A stretch of DNA of 44,027 nucleotides. Origin: Chloroflexota bacterium. GTDB taxonomy: Bacteria > Chloroflexota > Dormibacteria > Dormibacterales > Dormibacteraceae. The notes beneath the pieces are model-generated. The model did not search any database, had not been told where the DNA came from, and worked only from the letters and a program-made list of their open reading frames with translations. Location: the NCBI GenBank assembly GCA_005879985.1, contig VBIA01000162.1:1-44027 (forward strand). Direction: 5' to 3'. The translations under genes were made by a program, and so were the position numbers. The number at the start of each line of letters is the position of its first letter. Position 1 is the first letter of the stretch. Below are positions 25,395 through 33,365 of this stretch, piece after piece.

Positions 25395-26467
25395 ACCACA
25401 AACCTCCCCGGATTCAAGACGTGGTGCGGGTCGAAGGCATCCTTGAGGCGTCGCATGACGTCGAGCGTGGGCGGTGGGGTGCCCCAGGCGCCGACCTCGT
25501 TCTTTACATCGTCAGGTGCGGCCATCAGGACAAGCGATCCGCCCGCGGCCTCGGCGAGCTTGCGCACCTTCTCCACCTCGGCGGCATCGCCGAAAGACCA
25601 GTGCGCGAGGCCGGTGCCTGGTGAGCACCACCAGCGCGCGCCGGCGGGCAACGACTCGATGACCCGGCGAAGCTCAGTCCGTGGCGTGGCGATCCGCGCC
25701 CATCGAGCAGGCGCGGAGCGCGAGTGCTCACGCCAGACGCTCTCGTCAGCTTGCGCCCAACCCGTGGCCTTGACGGTGACGTCGACGGCGTCCGGGCTGC
25801 CGAAGTAGCGTGCGATCACGCGACCATCGGAGAAGAGCTCCAGCGCTGCCGGCGCCATGGGCAGCGACAGCACGTGATCGGCCGCAGTCCAGCCGTCCTG
25901 GGATTCGACGGTCACGTCGCGCAGCGGACGTGGGAAGACCTTGAACGACGCCGCCACGATGACGCCGAGCGAGCCGTGGGCGCCGACGTGCAGCTTCATC
26001 AGGTCGTAGCCGGAGACATTCTTGACGACGCGCCCGCCGGCGCTCGCGAGCTTGCCGTCGGGCAGCGCCACGCGAATGCCGATCGTGAAATCGCGCGCGG
26101 AGCCGTAGCGCAGTCGCAGCGGCCCGGTCCAACCGCCCGCGAGCAGCCCGCCTACCGTGTGACCCGGCGAGTTGAACGGGTCGAGCGGCAGGAACTGACC
26201 GGATTTCGCGAGGTGCTCCTGCAGAGCCTCGAGCTGGATCCCAGCCTCCACTGTCACCACCATGTCGGCGGCAGCGTGCTCGATGACACGGTCGAGCGCG
26301 GTCATCCGAAGCTCGACGTCGCATCTTTCCAGGAGGCCGCCCATGGTCGCGGCGCGGCCGCCGCCGATCGGCGTCACGCTTTTGCCTGCCGCGGCCGCCT
26401 CGCGCAATGAGCTCGCGAGCTCGTCCGCTGATCGCGGCTTTACGACAGCGACATTCGTCACCACCAT
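25391..26467 (-). CDS. glcE: Glycolate oxidase FAD-binding subunit GlcE
   Basis: 358 aa PCMH-type FAD-binding protein without the complete C-terminal substrate domain of GlcD. FAD region: VTPIGGGRAATMGG, VTVEAGIQLEALQEHLA, LPLDPFNSPGHTVGGLLA, GRVVKNVSGYDLMKLHVGAHGSLG. It ends FDPHHVLNPGRFVV, the usual GlcE tail. The ATG at 26467 lies inside the glcD 3' end (10-nt overlap). It works with GlcD and GlcF to oxidise glycolate to glyoxylate and pass electrons to quinone. Confidence 0.92.
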   Translation of the reverse strand: MVVTNVAVVKPRSADELASSLREAAAAGKSVTPIGGGRAATMGGLLERCDVELRMTALDRVIEHAAADMVVTVEAGIQLEALQEHLAKSGQFLPLDPFNSPGHTVGGLLAGGWTGPLRLRYGSARDFTIGIRVALPDGKLASAGGRVVKNVSGYDLMKLHVGAHGSLGVIVAASFKVFPRPLRDVTVESQDGWTAADHVLSLPMAPAALELFSDGRVIARYFGSPDAVDVTVKATGWAQADESVWREHSRSAPARWARIATPRTELRRVIESLPAGARWWCSPGTGLAHWSFGDAAEVEKVRKLAEAAGGSLVLMAAPDDVKNEVGAWGTPPPTLDVMRRLKDAFDPHHVLNPGRFVV

Positions 26468-27900
26468 TTCGCCTCGACGGCGAAGCCGGTGCGGCCTGCG
26501 AGGCGCACCTGCCTTCGGGACGGGTCGGGGAAGATCTTTCCCGGATTCAGAAGCCCGTTGGGGTCGAGCGTGTCCTTCACGCGGTGCATCGCGTCCAGGT
26601 CGTCTGGGCTGAACACCCACGGCATGTAAGCGTTCTTCTCCAGTCCGATGCCATGCTCGCCCGACAGCGCCCCCCCGAGCTCGACCACCGCGCGCAGCAT
26701 CTCCTCGCCCGCGTCCTCGACCTGGTGCAGCACCTCGCGGTCGCGCATGTCGAACAGGATGTTGGGGTGAAGGTTGCCGTCGCCCGCGTGAAAAACGTTG
26801 GCGACCGGCAGCCGGTAGTGCTCGCCGATCTCTCCCACCGCTGAGAGCACCTGTGGCAGCCGGGACCGCGGCACCACCCCGTCGTGCAGGTAGTAATTGG
26901 GCTTGATCCTGCCCAGCGCGCCGATGGCTCCCTTGCGGCCCGCCCACAGCAGGTCGCGCTCGGCGGGGCTCTGGGCCTCGCGCATCGCGTAGCCCTGGTT
27001 CTTCGCCAGCACGTCGCGGATCGCCACGATCAGCTCGCGCGTGGCCTCGGGGATGCCGTCGACCTCGACGAGCAGCACCGCGCCCGCATCGGTCGGATAG
27101 CCGGCGCGGTAGTGGGCTTCGACCGCGCCGACCGTGACCTGGTCCATCATCTCGAGCGCCGCCGGGACGATGCCGCTGCTGATCACGCCCGACACGGCCT
27201 GGCTCGCGGTCTCGATGGAGGGAAAGGCGGCGAGCAGCGTCGCGATGCTCGGCGGCGTGCGCAGCAGCCGCACCTTGATCCTGGTGATCGCGCACAGCGT
27301 GCCCTCCGATCCGACGAGCACTCCGCAAAGATCGAGGCCCACGCGGTCCGGTGCGTCACCGCTGACCCAGTGCACGCTGCCGTCTGCGAGCACAACCTCC
27401 ATGCCCAGCACGTGGTTGGTGGTGACGCCGTAGTAGAGGCAGTGCGGGCCGCCCGAGTTCTCGGCCGCGTTGCCGCCGATGGTGCAGGCCTTCTGGCTCG
27501 ACGGATCGGGCGCATAGAAAAGGTGATGCGGCGCCGCGGCCAGCGACAGCTCCTGATTCACGACGCCGGGCTCGACCAGTGCTGTCTGGGCGACCGGATC
27601 GATCTCGAGGATGCGGCGCATGCGGGTCACCTGCAGCGCGATGCCGCCGCGAATCGTGACCGCGCCGCCCGACAATCCCGTGCCCGCTCCGCGCGGCACG
27701 ACCGGGATGCGGTGGCGAGCCGCGACCTTCATCACGTCGCTGACCTGCTTGGTGTTTGCGGGCAGCACGACGGCGTCAGGCACCGCGCCCTCGATCGACG
27801 CGTCGCGCTCGAAGATGCGCAGGTCGTCAGCGCCATCGATGACGTGGTCTCTGCCGACGATGCGTCGCAGCTCTTCGATGACCTGTGGGGTGAGAGGCAT
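26458..27900 (-). CDS. glcD: Glycolate oxidase / D-lactate dehydrogenase-type subunit GlcD
   Basis: Catalytic FAD subunit, 480 aa. PCMH domain with PVVPRGAGTGLSGGAV, LVEPGVVNQEL, DPSSQKACTIGGNAAENSGG, and the C-terminal FAD-oxidase domain with NVFHAGDGNLHPNILFD and LGGALSGEHGIGLEK. These include the conserved His-Gly-Asp-Gly-Asn-Leu-His and Glu-His-Gly-Ile-Gly catalytic patches. The ATG overlaps the stop of the preceding gene (TGATG). The first-domain motifs are shared with D-lactate and 2-hydroxyglutarate dehydrogenases; the glcE and glcF neighbours favour glycolate. Confidence 0.94.
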   Translation of the reverse strand: MPLTPQVIEELRRIVGRDHVIDGADDLRIFERDASIEGAVPDAVVLPANTKQVSDVMKVAARHRIPVVPRGAGTGLSGGAVTIRGGIALQVTRMRRILEIDPVAQTALVEPGVVNQELSLAAAPHHLFYAPDPSSQKACTIGGNAAENSGGPHCLYYGVTTNHVLGMEVVLADGSVHWVSGDAPDRVGLDLCGVLVGSEGTLCAITRIKVRLLRTPPSIATLLAAFPSIETASQAVSGVISSGIVPAALEMMDQVTVGAVEAHYRAGYPTDAGAVLLVEVDGIPEATRELIVAIRDVLAKNQGYAMREAQSPAERDLLWAGRKGAIGALGRIKPNYYLHDGVVPRSRLPQVLSAVGEIGEHYRLPVANVFHAGDGNLHPNILFDMRDREVLHQVEDAGEEMLRAVVELGGALSGEHGIGLEKNAYMPWVFSPDDLDAMHRVKDTLDPNGLLNPGKIFPDPSRRQVRLAGRTGFAVEAKWW

Positions 27901-28238
27901 CAGGCCAGCGGCGCCTCGCGCTCGGGATCGCGCTCGAAGAGCTCGAAACGACGCGTCATGGAGCCAGGCATGCTCGGCGCCTCGACCGCCTCGCCGTCCG
28001 TGACGAGGAGCGCCAGCCAGCGATTGCATTCCTCATCGCCTGGCATGCGGTCGGAGCGCTCGAACACGGCTTCCTGGATGCGGCTGTGCGGCGAGACCTG
28101 GATCGTGTACCACACCGAGAGGCCGTCAGCCGTGATGTGGTGGTGGGTCTCGTCGATGCGCCGGTTGACCGGCAGCTTCATCGGCTTCGCCTCAGCGGCC
28201 GACCGTAGGCGGGCCGCTTCGGCCTCGATGGTCCCCAT
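27900..28238 (-). CDS. Hypothetical protein, 112 aa, first gene of the glc operon
   Basis: No family recognised. It begins MGTIEAEAARLRSAAEAKPM and contains RIDETHHHITADGLSVWYTI and PGDEECNRWLALLVTDGEAV. The HHH and acidic patches are suggestive of a small beta-rich domain but prove nothing. It is soluble, with no signal peptide. The stop overlaps the glcD ATG, so it belongs to the operon, and its start lies 28 bp from the divergent UroD-like gene. Confidence 0.75.
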   Translation of the reverse strand: MGTIEAEAARLRSAAEAKPMKLPVNRRIDETHHHITADGLSVWYTIQVSPHSRIQEAVFERSDRMPGDEECNRWLALLVTDGEAVEAPSMPGSMTRRFELFERDPEREAPLA

Positions 28239-28266
28239 CGATCCCAGCTTAAACTCGACTGAGACC

Positions 28267-29253
28267 ATGACTGGGCGCGAGAGGGTGGAGGCTGCGATCG
28301 CCCTCGGGCTCGGCGACCGGCCGCCGATGAGCGCGTGGGGCCACACCTTCAAAGAGGAGTGGACGCCCTCGGAGCTCGCGCGCGTTACTGTCGAGCGAGC
28401 GCGGAAGTTCGGCTGGGACTTCGTGAAGTTTCAACTTCGAGCGTCCTGCTTTGCGGAAGCGTTCGGCTCGGTGTATCACCCAAGCGGCCATCGCCTGAAG
28501 GCGCCGGTGCTGGAGCAGGTCGCGGTGCCTGACGTGGAGTCGTGGCAGAAGCTGGCGCTCGTCAACCCGAAGGCCCTGGACGACCAGGTCGAAGCGATAG
28601 GCCTCGTAGCGCGAGAGCTCGGTCCCGGCGTCCCGGTCATCCAGACCGTGTTCAGCCCGCTGACGGTGGCGGGCTACCTCGTTGGCCGTTCCAAGTCGCG
28701 CGTGATGCGCGACCTGCGCAAGCACGCCGAAGTGGTGGAGCCGGCGCTGCAGCGCATCGCCGACGTGCTCGTTGACTTCAGCGAGCGCTCGGTGGACGCC
28801 GGCGCCGCGGGCATCTTCTACGCCATCTCCGGATATGCCAGTCGCGACACCATGCCGGAGCAGGTTTACCGCGACCTCGTGCTGCCGCTCGACCTCAGCG
28901 TGCTCGAGCGCATGCCGAGTGGCGCGTGGTTCAACGTCGCGCATCTGTGCGGCTCCAACCTGCACTTCGGGCTGTCGCGCGACCTGCCGGCGCAGGCGAT
29001 CAGCTGGTCGGTGCACAACCAGGGCAACCCGATGCTGGTCGAAGGCCGGCGGATGAGCGGCAAGGCGGTGATGGGCGGGCTCGGCCAGCGCTCGACGCTG
29101 CTGTACGGCCCGCCGCCCGAGATCGAGGCCGAGGTACGGCGGGTGGTGGGCGAGACGGGCGGCCGCGGCCTGCTGGTAGCGCCAGGCTGCTCGGTGCCGC
29201 CGCGCGCCCGCGAGGCGAACCTGGCCGCGATGGCTGCCGCGATGGCTAAGTGA
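28267..29253 (+). CDS. Uroporphyrinogen decarboxylase (URO-D) superfamily protein
   Basis: 328 aa TIM barrel. N-terminal MTGRERVEAAIALGLGDRPP is the usual URO-D opening (ERV..AL.....DR.P). Later blocks: VIQTVFSPLTVAGYLVG, SGYASRDTMPEQVYRDLVLP, FNVAHLCGSNLHF, AISWSVHNQGNPML and LLVAPGCSVPPRAREANL. True HemE has RQAGRY near the start, absent here, so this is a URO-D/MtaA-like relative (methyltransferase or decarboxylase of unknown substrate). The 3' end overlaps the VOC gene (GTGA). Confidence 0.85.
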   Translation: MTGRERVEAAIALGLGDRPPMSAWGHTFKEEWTPSELARVTVERARKFGWDFVKFQLRASCFAEAFGSVYHPSGHRLKAPVLEQVAVPDVESWQKLALVNPKALDDQVEAIGLVARELGPGVPVIQTVFSPLTVAGYLVGRSKSRVMRDLRKHAEVVEPALQRIADVLVDFSERSVDAGAAGIFYAISGYASRDTMPEQVYRDLVLPLDLSVLERMPSGAWFNVAHLCGSNLHFGLSRDLPAQAISWSVHNQGNPMLVEGRRMSGKAVMGGLGQRSTLLYGPPPEIEAEVRRVVGETGGRGLLVAPGCSVPPRAREANLAAMAAAMAK

Positions 29254-29684
29254 GCCGGCCGGTCGCCGGGCTGGCCGAGATCGTGCTGTGGGTGCGCGAC
29301 ATGCAGGCCGCGCTCCATTTCTATGGGGATCTGTTCGGGCTCGAGCTCATATCGTCGCCGGAGCTGCCGAACAAGTTCCTTCGCGCGGGCCCGGGGGCGG
29401 ACGGAGTTCCGGAGATGATCGTGCTGATCCCGCATCCTGACCCGTCGGGGAGCTTTCCGCGCGAGAAGCCGAAGCGCGTTCTGCACCACATGGCGTTTCG
29501 GGTGACTGTCTCCGACTACGACGACCTGCAGCGCCGGTTCGAGGCTGAGGGGATCGAGGTTCGGGGAGGCGTCCACCCGGTGCTGAAAGGCGTTCGGACT
29601 TTCTACGTCGACGACCCAGACGGCAACGAGTGCGAATGTATAACCCAGGATCCCGGGAAGCCCGACGCGACGAAAACCGGCTAG
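29250..29684 (+). CDS. VOC (glyoxalase/bleomycin-resistance/dioxygenase) family protein
   Basis: 144 aa with two beta-alpha-beta-beta-beta modules: LAEIVLWVRDMQAALHFYGDLFGLELI, then VLHHMAFRVTVSDYDDLQRRFEAEG and FYVDDPDGNECECI. Candidate metal ligands are His/Glu in HHMAF and NECECI. It is soluble and single-domain. VOC proteins range from glyoxalase to dioxygenase, so no reaction can be assigned. The GTG start overlaps the UroD-like stop. Confidence 0.88.
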   Translation: MSRPVAGLAEIVLWVRDMQAALHFYGDLFGLELISSPELPNKFLRAGPGADGVPEMIVLIPHPDPSGSFPREKPKRVLHHMAFRVTVSDYDDLQRRFEAEGIEVRGGVHPVLKGVRTFYVDDPDGNECECITQDPGKPDATKTG

Positions 29685-29707
29685 GATCCTGCCCCTAGAA
29701 CAGCGGG

Positions 29708-29893
29708 ATGGGCAGCCGACGACTAAGAATCGCTATTGGCGGCGGCATCGGCGTTTTTGTTTTGATCGCGATTGCGTCGCTGGTATCAGGGAAGCTGCCT
29801 GCCGCCTTAGAGGTTCTAGGAGCGCTCCCGCCTGCGGTAATCGTTGGAGTTCTTGTCTACCTGCTGCTGCCCGTCTTCGAATCGCGTCGATAA
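29708..29893 (+). CDS. Small two-helix membrane protein, 61 aa
   Basis: Product begins MGSRRLRIAIGGGIGVFVLI with two hydrophobic segments (about 8-27 and 38-55; PPAVIVGVLVYLLLPVF) and a basic C-terminus. There is no recognised family. The ATG lies 23 nt after the VOC stop. Length and composition fit a real small membrane protein, but conservation is untested. Confidence 0.5.
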   Translation: MGSRRLRIAIGGGIGVFVLIAIASLVSGKLPAALEVLGALPPAVIVGVLVYLLLPVFESRR

Positions 29894-29971
29894 CGGTTCG
29901 CTTGGCGAAGACGGCTGTCCACAACCCGGACGGCAACGAGGTCGAGGTTGTCGCCCCCGGTAGAGGCTAGG
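29894..29971 (+). pseudogene. Remnant of a second VOC-family gene (C-terminal end)
   Basis: A short frame reads ITVRLAKTAVHNPDGNEVEV plus VAPGRG and a stop. NPDGNEVEVV is the classic last strand of VOC proteins and parallels DDPDGNECECI of the intact VOC gene 300 bp upstream. No upstream portion of the domain remains. The 61-aa gene sits between the two. Confidence 0.5.
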
Positions 29972-30557
29972 GGACAGTGATCAGTGGGCTCTGGTTGTAT
30001 GTGTCGAAGTTCATCGTGAGCGCCGAATTGGGATCGGTGAACTGGATGTACACGATGTATCCGTCCGTCTCTCGAACCCAGATGTCGTACGTGCTTCCGT
30101 TCTCGGCCGTGCTCGCGTGCCAGGTCATCGTGCCGCCGATGACCTCTTCGCCGACGTACGTGGTCGGGGCGGTGGGGGAGATGGTCGATGTGTCGGGCAC
30201 GGACGTCCACTTGCCGTTGCCGGTTCGCGTGTAGGTCCGGCCCCCGATGACGACCTCCTGCACCGTGAGGTTGCCCGCCCTGGTGTTCGTCTGCACGGTG
30301 AGGTTCAACGACAGCGCGGTCGTCGGGCTCTTCTCGAGAACACCGTCACCCGTGATCGGGAAATGGTTGCCCTGTATCCCGAGCGTGCCCGTGGCCCGGA
30401 AATGGGCGTTCTGCATGTTCGAGTTGTCGACGGCGGCGCGCACTGTGGCGGCGGTGACAGGGCTCGGGCTCGGCACATTGGCGAAGAAGGCGCCGCCGCA
30501 TGCGGTGGTCAGGGCCAACAGGCCGAGCGGGACAGTCACCAAAGCTCGCCGAACCAT
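29967..30557 (-). CDS. LppX/LprG-like lipoprotein
   Basis: 196 aa. The signal peptide ends in a lipobox, LALTTAC-G (Cys20), so it is a membrane-anchored lipoprotein. The mature part has the LppX_LprAFG half-barrel pattern: NAHFRATGTLGIQGN, GDGVLEKSPTTALSLNLTV, VVIGGRTYTRTGNGKWTSV, then DIWVRETDGYIVYIQFTDPN. In mycobacteria such proteins carry lipids across the envelope; a similar role is inferred. Confidence 0.82.
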   Translation of the reverse strand: MVRRALVTVPLGLLALTTACGGAFFANVPSPSPVTAATVRAAVDNSNMQNAHFRATGTLGIQGNHFPITGDGVLEKSPTTALSLNLTVQTNTRAGNLTVQEVVIGGRTYTRTGNGKWTSVPDTSTISPTAPTTYVGEEVIGGTMTWHASTAENGSTYDIWVRETDGYIVYIQFTDPNSALTMNFDTYNQSPLITVP

Positions 30558-30584
30558 GGGAGATCGGAAGCTACCACGGGGGCG

Positions 30585-30637
30585 CCGGATTTCAGCTCAC
30601 TTAACGGCTCCGCGGCCGGGTTTGAGCTCGATTCGGG
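30585..30637. repeat. Imperfect 18-bp direct repeat between doxX and lppX genes
   Basis: CCGGATTTCAGCTCACTT (30585) and CCGGGTTTGAGCTCGATT (30616) match at 13 of 18 positions. The second also matches GGCGGGTTTGAAGTCGATTC at 40512-40531, inside the paired repeat there. Its function is unknown. It could be a diverged member of the same intergenic repeat family. Confidence 0.35.
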
Positions 30638-31150
30638 CTAGGCGGTTTCGGTCTTTGGCGCCTCGGCCGGCTTGCGCGAGCCGAGCGCCACGGCCACTCC
30701 GAGGATCACCGCGATCGTGAGCACGATGAGCGTGGCGGGCTCGGGCAGGTGGATCCGCAGCGCCGCGTCGAGCGAAGCGTCACCGGGGCCGACGAGGGCC
30801 AGCGCCGCGATGGCGCCAAGGATCGAGAGATTGAACTCGTAACCGCCCTTGGTGACCCAGAAGCCCTTGGGCAGATGCACCAGCATGATCGCGACCAGCA
30901 TCGAAGCGGCGATCGCGGCGCAAGCGAGCGGTGTCAGCAAGCCGAGAATCAGCAGGGTGCCGCCGCCGAGCTCGCCGAACGCGGAGATAAGAGCCCATGC
31001 GCGTGGCGGGCGGATTCGCATCCTGGTCATGGCCTGCGTCCAGCCGGCGAGACCTGGCCCACCCCACCATCCAAAAACCTTCTGTGCGCCGTGGCCGAAA
31101 AGGATTCCGCCGATCGCGAAACGAAGAATCAACAGGCCCACAGCCACCAT
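30638..31150 (-). CDS. DoxX-family membrane protein
   Basis: 170 aa with four hydrophobic helices. Typical DoxX opening: LILRFAIGGILFGHGAQKVFGWWGGPGL, followed by ISAFGELGGGTLLILGLLTPLACAAIAASMLVAI, WVTKGGYEFNLSILGAIAALALVGPG. DoxX relatives are linked to quinone or thiosulfate redox systems, with weak functional evidence. ATG 31150 is preferred over GTG 31159 because AGGAGG lies 8 nt before it. Confidence 0.88.
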   Translation of the reverse strand: MVAVGLLILRFAIGGILFGHGAQKVFGWWGGPGLAGWTQAMTRMRIRPPRAWALISAFGELGGGTLLILGLLTPLACAAIAASMLVAIMLVHLPKGFWVTKGGYEFNLSILGAIAALALVGPGDASLDAALRIHLPEPATLIVLTIAVILGVAVALGSRKPAEAPKTETA

Positions 31151-31254
31151 CACGTGCACCTCCTGCTACCTCTGTCCAACCCCCGCTCGCCGAGACTTAG
31201 TCCCCGCCTAGACTCTTGATGCCTTCGGTGCGCGCGAGGCGCGCATGGTGCTGC

Positions 31255-31331
31255 GGGCCCGTAGCTCAGTTGGTTAGAGCGGCTGACTCATAATCAGCTG
31301 GTCGGTGGATCGAGGCCACCCGGGCCCACCA
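31255..31331 (+). tRNA. tRNA with CAU anticodon (elongator Met or Ile2)
   Basis: Cloverleaf folds fully: acceptor GGGCCCG/CGGGCCC, D arm GCTC/GAGC, anticodon stem GCTGA/TCAGC with loop CTCATAA, T arm GGTGG/CCACC, encoded CCA. The anticodon stem lacks the three G-C pairs of initiator tRNA, so it is elongator Met or Ile2 (lysidine-modified). The T loop is ATCGAGG, with A at position 54 instead of T, which is uncommon. Confidence 0.9.
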
Positions 31332-31339
31332 ACGACCCG

Positions 31340-31394
31340 TTTGGCGCCAAACCCGCGCCTGATACCGAAAGGAAGGGCCTGTTTGGCGCCAAAC
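31340..31394. repeat. Paired palindrome element 3 (two GTTTGGCGCCAAAC copies)
   Basis: Two identical 14-bp palindromes (cores 31343-31348 and 31385-31390) lie 42 bp apart, between the tRNA 3' end and the DedA start (31406). The linker contains GATACCGAAAGGAAGGG. This is the best-conserved pair of the family and is well placed for an operator pair on the same DNA face in front of dedA. Confidence 0.85.
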
Positions 31395-31405
31395 GTGGCA
31401 ACAAG

Positions 31406-32005
31406 GTGCGGCAATTGACCGCCACACTCAGCAGCCTCGTCTCCCATTACGGCGTCCTGGCCGTGCTGCTCCTCATGGCCGCCGAGAGCTGCGGCATCCC
31501 ATTCCCCAGCGAGGTCATCATGCCCAGCGCCGGGGTGCTGGCCGCGACCGGCCACATGAACCTGGCCGAGGCGATCCTGGCGGGCGCCGCCGGCAACCTG
31601 CTCGGCTCGCTGGTCGCCTTCGCGCTGGCGGCGCGCTTCGGCGAGCCGCTGCTGCTCGGTCCAGGCCGATGGATCGGAATCCGCGCCCACCACCTCGAGC
31701 TCGCCGACGGATGGTTCCAGCGCTGGGGGTTATGGGCCGTGTTCTTGGGCCGCGTGCTGCCCGTGGTGCGCACGTACATCTCGTTCCCGGCCGGCCTCGC
31801 GCGCATCAACCTCGTGTGGTTCTCGGTGCTCACCTTTGTCGGCGCGCTGCCGTGGTGCGCGGCGCTTGCGCTGGTCGGTTACACGCTCGGCAAGAACTAC
31901 GACCGCGTCAGCGGGCCCATCCAGCTCGCTGCGGTCGTGATCGCCGTGCTGGTGGCGATGGTGGTCGTCGTCTGGTACTTGAGGGGTAGATCGACCGCTA
32001 GGTAA
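31406..32005 (+). CDS. DedA-family (SNARE-associated/VTT) membrane protein
   Basis: 199 aa. VTT-domain membrane protein likely involved in lipid (undecaprenyl-phosphate or phosphatidylethanolamine) translocation. Motifs: EVIMPSAGVLAATGHMNL, LAGAAGNLLGSLVAFALAARFGE, the Gly-Arg-x-x-P block (FLGRVLPVVRTYISFPAGLA) and FVGALPWCAALALVGYTLG. The VRTYISFPAG segment holds the conserved arginines. Four or five membrane segments. The GTG start follows the palindrome pair by 12 nt. Its 3' end overlaps the convergent oxidase gene by 8 nt. Confidence 0.9.
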   Translation: MRQLTATLSSLVSHYGVLAVLLLMAAESCGIPFPSEVIMPSAGVLAATGHMNLAEAILAGAAGNLLGSLVAFALAARFGEPLLLGPGRWIGIRAHHLELADGWFQRWGLWAVFLGRVLPVVRTYISFPAGLARINLVWFSVLTFVGALPWCAALALVGYTLGKNYDRVSGPIQLAAVVIAVLVAMVVVVWYLRGRSTAR

Positions 32006-33098
32006 ATCGCTGCAGCGCGAGGCGCGAGATGTCGCGGCGCGTGCCGCCTTCGAGCACGAGGTCGGCCGCGATGTCGCCCACGACGGGCGAGAACTTGAAG
32101 CCGTGACCCGAGCACGCGCTCAGGATCACCACGCGCTCCGACTCGGGGTGCACGCCGATCGCGAAGTGCTGGTCCGGCGTGTTGGTGTACAGGCACACGG
32201 CGCTCCGTGTCACGTGCCGCGTCACGCCGCGGAGATACTTCGTCACAAAAAGGCGCAGCGGGTCGAGGTCGGCGTCGGTCGCGGCCCGGCGCACGGTGGC
32301 CGGATCGACCGTCTCGCCGCCGTGATGCCGGGCCAGTTTGATCGTCCCGCCGTCCAGGGTGGGCAGTCCATAGACGTCGCCCTGCGGCGTCCCCTCGCGG
32401 ATCCACACCGGGAAGCGGTCGGGGCTGAACTCGTCGGCGCCCGACTGGATCGCAAGCCACACCAGCACCTGCCGCTCGACTTTGAGCGGAAGAAAAGGCA
32501 CGAGCTCGCTCATCCACGGTCCGGTGGCGATGACCGCCCCATCGAACATCTCGGACCCCTGCGCCGTCGCCACTTCGACGCCTCCGGATTTGGGCTCCAC
32601 GCGTGTCACCTGCGTGTTGCGCCGGACATTGAGCTCGCGCGTCATCGCCGACACGACCGCCTCGACGCGCAGGAATCCAGCCTGCGGATCAAACACCGCG
32701 ACCTCGCCGTCGCCCACGATGTGGCCGGGGTAGCGCCGGCGCAGCTCGGACGCATCGAGGACCTTGATCTCGAGGCCGTGCTCCTTCGCCGCCGCCTGCG
32801 AGGCGACCACCGCCTCCGAGTCGGGAGCACCGATCATCAGCAGCCCGGTCAGCGTGAGCAGCTGCTGCTTGGACTCCGCCTCCAGCTCGCGCCACATGCC
32901 GAACGTCTCTTTCAGCAGCGGCACGTACCAGGGACCTTCGAAGTACGCGGTGCGAGTCACGCGCGACTCACCGTGCGTCGAGCCGAGGTCGTGCGGCGGT
33001 GAATAGCGATCGAAGCAAACGACCTCGGCGCCGCGCTTCTGCAGTCGCCAACCTGTGGCGGCCCCCATCGCGCCGCAGCCGACGACCGCGATTCTCAT
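31998..33098 (-). CDS. Monomeric sarcosine oxidase / N-methyltryptophan oxidase-like FAD enzyme
   Basis: 366 aa flavoprotein amine oxidase. N-terminal dinucleotide motif IAVVGCGAMGAATGWRLQKRG and STHGESRVTR near residue 40. C-terminal SAVCLYTNTPDQHFAIG holds the cysteine (CxYTxTPD) to which FAD is covalently bound in monomeric sarcosine oxidase, then CSGHGFKFSPVVG. It oxidises an N-methylated or secondary amine with O2 to H2O2. It is the last gene of a minus-strand operon, 12 nt after the lipoyl-domain gene. Confidence 0.88.
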   Translation of the reverse strand: MRIAVVGCGAMGAATGWRLQKRGAEVVCFDRYSPPHDLGSTHGESRVTRTAYFEGPWYVPLLKETFGMWRELEAESKQQLLTLTGLLMIGAPDSEAVVASQAAAKEHGLEIKVLDASELRRRYPGHIVGDGEVAVFDPQAGFLRVEAVVSAMTRELNVRRNTQVTRVEPKSGGVEVATAQGSEMFDGAVIATGPWMSELVPFLPLKVERQVLVWLAIQSGADEFSPDRFPVWIREGTPQGDVYGLPTLDGGTIKLARHHGGETVDPATVRRAATDADLDPLRLFVTKYLRGVTRHVTRSAVCLYTNTPDQHFAIGVHPESERVVILSACSGHGFKFSPVVGDIAADLVLEGGTRRDISRLALQRFT

Positions 33099-33110
33099 GC
33101 TCGAATCCGT

Positions 33111-33350
33111 CTACTCAGGCGTCACCGTGGCGATCGGCTGGCCGGCCTTCACCGGGTCGCCTTCGCCGACGAGCAGCTCCTCAACGGTGCCGGTGACAGG
33201 TGAGGGAATCTCCGCGTTCACCTTGTCGGTGCGCGCCTCGACGATGGTCTCGCCCTCGACCACGTGATCGCCCTTTTTCTTGGTCCACGCGCCGATGACG
33301 ATGTCCTCGGCGCCCTGCAGGTCGGGCATCAGGATTTCAGTGACGCTCAC
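33111..33350 (-). CDS. Stand-alone lipoyl/biotinyl carrier domain protein, 79 aa
   Basis: Single lipoyl domain: ILMPDLQGAEDIVIGAWTKK, GETIVEARTDKVNAEIPSP with the modifiable lysine in TDK-V, and GTVEELLVGEGDPVKAGQP. The TDK (not MKM) motif favours lipoylation over biotinylation. There is no E3-binding or catalytic domain, so this is not a full E2 and not a GcvH either (length and motifs differ). It could act as a free carrier for the orphan E1-alpha at 8706 or a similar system. The start is GTG, 15 nt after the ABC-F gene. Confidence 0.88.
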   Translation of the reverse strand: MSVTEILMPDLQGAEDIVIGAWTKKKGDHVVEGETIVEARTDKVNAEIPSPVTGTVEELLVGEGDPVKAGQPIATVTPE

Positions 33351-33365
33351 GTGATCAATTCTGGG

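Noticed and set aside
26884-28266. Plus-strand upstream extension of the UroD-like frame through the glcD region
   Set aside because: The extension is antisense to glcD and lacks family similarity. The conserved URO-D N-terminus begins at ATG 28267.
31201-31254. GCGCGC-GAG-GCGCGC hairpin before the tRNA as a regulatory element
   Set aside because: Alternating GC runs are common here, and there are no convincing -35/-10 boxes at standard spacing around it.
31340-31394. Paired palindromes as a minimal CRISPR array
   Set aside because: The repeats are only 12-14 bp, each site has just two copies, linkers are partly homologous between sites, and no cas genes are present.
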